DNA of 14,499 nt from positions 1 to 14,499 of the forward strand of contig CAJTYM010000065.1 in NCBI GenBank assembly GCA_910583835.1, in the 5' to 3' direction. This document shows positions 13,427 through 14,499 of the stretch, piece by piece. A program made the translations under genes and the position numbers. Source of the DNA: an uncultured Lachnospiraceae bacterium (GTDB taxonomy: Bacteria; Bacillota; Clostridia; Lachnospirales; Lachnospiraceae). Position 1 is the stretch's first letter, and each line of letters starts with the position of its first letter. The notes below the pieces were generated by a model. That model saw only the letters and a program-made list of their open reading frames with translations, had not been told where the DNA came from and searched no databases.

Positions 13427-14245
13427 ATGTACCGATTTACAGAGGATTGCCTGACAGGAATCCAGCAGGTTGATGATGAGCATGAAAAATTATTCAGCTT
13501 GCTCAATGAGACGTTGGACTTACTGCATAACGATATTTTACAGGATAAGTATCATCAGGTGCAGGCGATTTTAGAGGAACTGAAGAGATATGCGGACGTT
13601 CATTTTGCCAATGAGGAAGCGCATATGGCGGCAATCAATGACCCGGAACTGGAGCAGCAGAAGCGGCAGCATATGGAATTTCGGGAGAGAATAGATGTTT
13701 TGGATTTATCTAATATTGATGCCTTAGAGGGGCAGCATGAGACATTGGAGGAACTGATGCGCTATCTGACTCGCTGGCTGTACCGACACATCTTGAGCAG
13801 CGATATCCTGATTGGCAAAATGCCTTCTAAGGAAGCGTGGAGGGAACAGGAGAATCCTTGTGAGTTTACTGAGCAGTATCTGACAGGAATTCCTTTAATC
13901 GATGGGGAGCATGAGACTTTGTTTGAGATTATCGGCAGGGCAAATCAACTGGTGAAAGCGGAGCTCCTTCATGATAAATATGATGAGATTGTGGGAATCC
14001 TTGGAGAACTCAGGGACTACACCAAAGAACACTTCCGCGATGAGGAAGAATATATGGAGGGCATTCAGTATCCGGGGCTGGGGGCGCAGAAATTGGCGCA
14101 TCAGGCATTTGTCTCTAAATTGGAAGACATAGACTTGGACCAGGTAGACCAGAATCAGCAGGAATATCTGGAGGAATTGATGGAATTTCTGTTTGGCTGG
14201 CTGTCCAACCATATTTTGAAGTCCGACAAATTGATTGGGGCTTAG
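13427..14245 (+). CDS. Tandem hemerythrin-like protein, 272 aa
   Basis: Two hemerythrin-type four-helix domains in one chain, about 1-130 and 146-272, each expected to hold a non-heme di-iron site for binding or sensing oxygen or related molecules in the cytoplasm. ATG 13427 is preferred over 13400 because AGGAAG lies eight bases before it and family members usually begin MYxFTEDCLTGI. Ligands in domain 1: H19, H59, E63, H82, H121, D126. In domain 2: H162, H202, E206, H225, H262, D267. The His that normally begins the HxxxH pair is Gln in both domains (Q78, Q221). Most bacteriohemerythrins have one domain of about 135 aa, so this is a fused duplication. Own promoter at 13349-13377 and terminator at 14254-14310 make it monocistronic. 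No signalling domain is attached. In an anaerobe an oxygen-scavenging or sensing role is likely (inference). Confidence 0.92.
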   Translation: MYRFTEDCLTGIQQVDDEHEKLFSLLNETLDLLHNDILQDKYHQVQAILEELKRYADVHFANEEAHMAAINDPELEQQKRQHMEFRERIDVLDLSNIDALEGQHETLEELMRYLTRWLYRHILSSDILIGKMPSKEAWREQENPCEFTEQYLTGIPLIDGEHETLFEIIGRANQLVKAELLHDKYDEIVGILGELRDYTKEHFRDEEEYMEGIQYPGLGAQKLAHQAFVSKLEDIDLDQVDQNQQEYLEELMEFLFGWLSNHILKSDKLIGA

Positions 14246-14253
14246 AAAAGGGT

Positions 14254-14310
14254 ATATTTCAAGGCTGGACTGTTACAAGGAGCGTAACTGTTCAGCCTTC
14301 AAATATTTTT
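14254..14310 (+). terminator. Probable terminator after the hemerythrin-like gene
   Basis: A long imperfect inverted repeat: ATATTT (14254-14259) with AAATAT (14301-14306), a C-C mismatch, AAGGCTG (14261-14267) with CAGCCTT (14293-14299), then three more pairs, one mismatch and GTTAC (14272-14276) with GTAAC (14284-14288). A run of T residues ends near 14310. It begins nine bases after the stop codon. Confidence 0.62.
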
Positions 14311-14499
14311 CCCAGTTTTCACAGTAGTTCTATTCGATTATTATTAATGAAAATATTTATGGGATATTTTCGCAGTTCAACGGATTTTCCTTCCTCTGCC
14401 AACGGCAGACTAAACCGGGATTTCTAGTATCCCTAGTTCCAGGAAGGGGCTGATGATATTAATTTCCCCAATTCAAAACTCGCGTTTTCCCACTGTCTT
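14311..14499. other. Right-edge region with no gene called
   Basis: About 190 bases with no ORF that has a ribosome binding site. On the minus strand a frame entering from the right edge reads RQWENASFELGKLISSAPSWN and stops at 14433-14435, and could be the tail of a gene outside the window; the other minus frames are also open for 8 to 12 codons. Small inverted repeats (GGGAT/ATCCC at about 14418-14435 and TTCC/GGAA beyond) are present. Nothing here can be assigned with confidence. Confidence 0.25.

Overview
The window looks like a gut-type anaerobic Firmicute of the Lachnospiraceae/Clostridia kind. This rests on strong GGAGG-like ribosome binding sites, sigma-A promoters of the TTGACA-17-TATAAT form, FIVAR, LamG and fibronectin modules in a giant secreted protein, a biotin synthase resembling the obligate-anaerobe class, and a hemerythrin-like protein. 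The species cannot be named from the sequence alone.

Positions 1-1065 are an AT-rich accessory module. It may be one end of an integrated element. It holds the possible tail of an upstream gene with its terminator, two small minus-strand genes (59 and 51 aa), a 60-aa ribbon-helix-helix repressor gene and a 47-aa gene closed by a strong terminator. Four copies of ATATAGCGGACATAT lie in this module. Two sit exactly in the 17-bp spacer of outward promoters, and two lie in front of the repressor gene. The module therefore looks like a self-contained repressor mini-regulon. Tandem TTAGCAACA repeats at 1130-1149 may mark integrase arm sites near the boundary.

Positions 1195-4367 carry a two-gene ABC transporter operon on the plus strand (ATPase plus a MacB/FtsX-type permease with two FtsX halves), preceded by a perfect 7+1+7 palindrome. 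It converges on a minus-strand biotin operon, bioB-bioY (5951 down to 4364), and the two stop codons overlap. The biotin operon has a textbook promoter whose -35 is embedded in a BirA-type operator. No other biotin synthesis genes are present, which suggests uptake of biotin or dethiobiotin plus the last synthetic step only.

Positions 6049-6757 hold a nested hairpin, a 63-aa orphan gene on the minus strand, and a long divergent intergenic region. In that region the promoter for the giant gene is followed by a structured leader with mutually exclusive hairpins. The gene at 6758-13150 encodes a 2130-aa secreted multidomain enzyme. In order it has a signal peptide, an alginate-lyase-like catalytic domain, a ricin-type beta-trefoil, four LamG-like domains separated by helical modules, three FIVAR repeats, a Gly/Pro/Ser linker and two fibronectin III-like domains with a very basic end. 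It probably degrades a uronic-acid-containing polysaccharide outside the cell.

Positions 13178-14499 contain the terminator of that gene, a large palindromic element that looks like a dispersed repeat, a monocistronic tandem hemerythrin-like protein with its own promoter and terminator, and about 190 bases at the right edge in which no gene can be called. No tRNA, rRNA, CRISPR array or transposase was seen.
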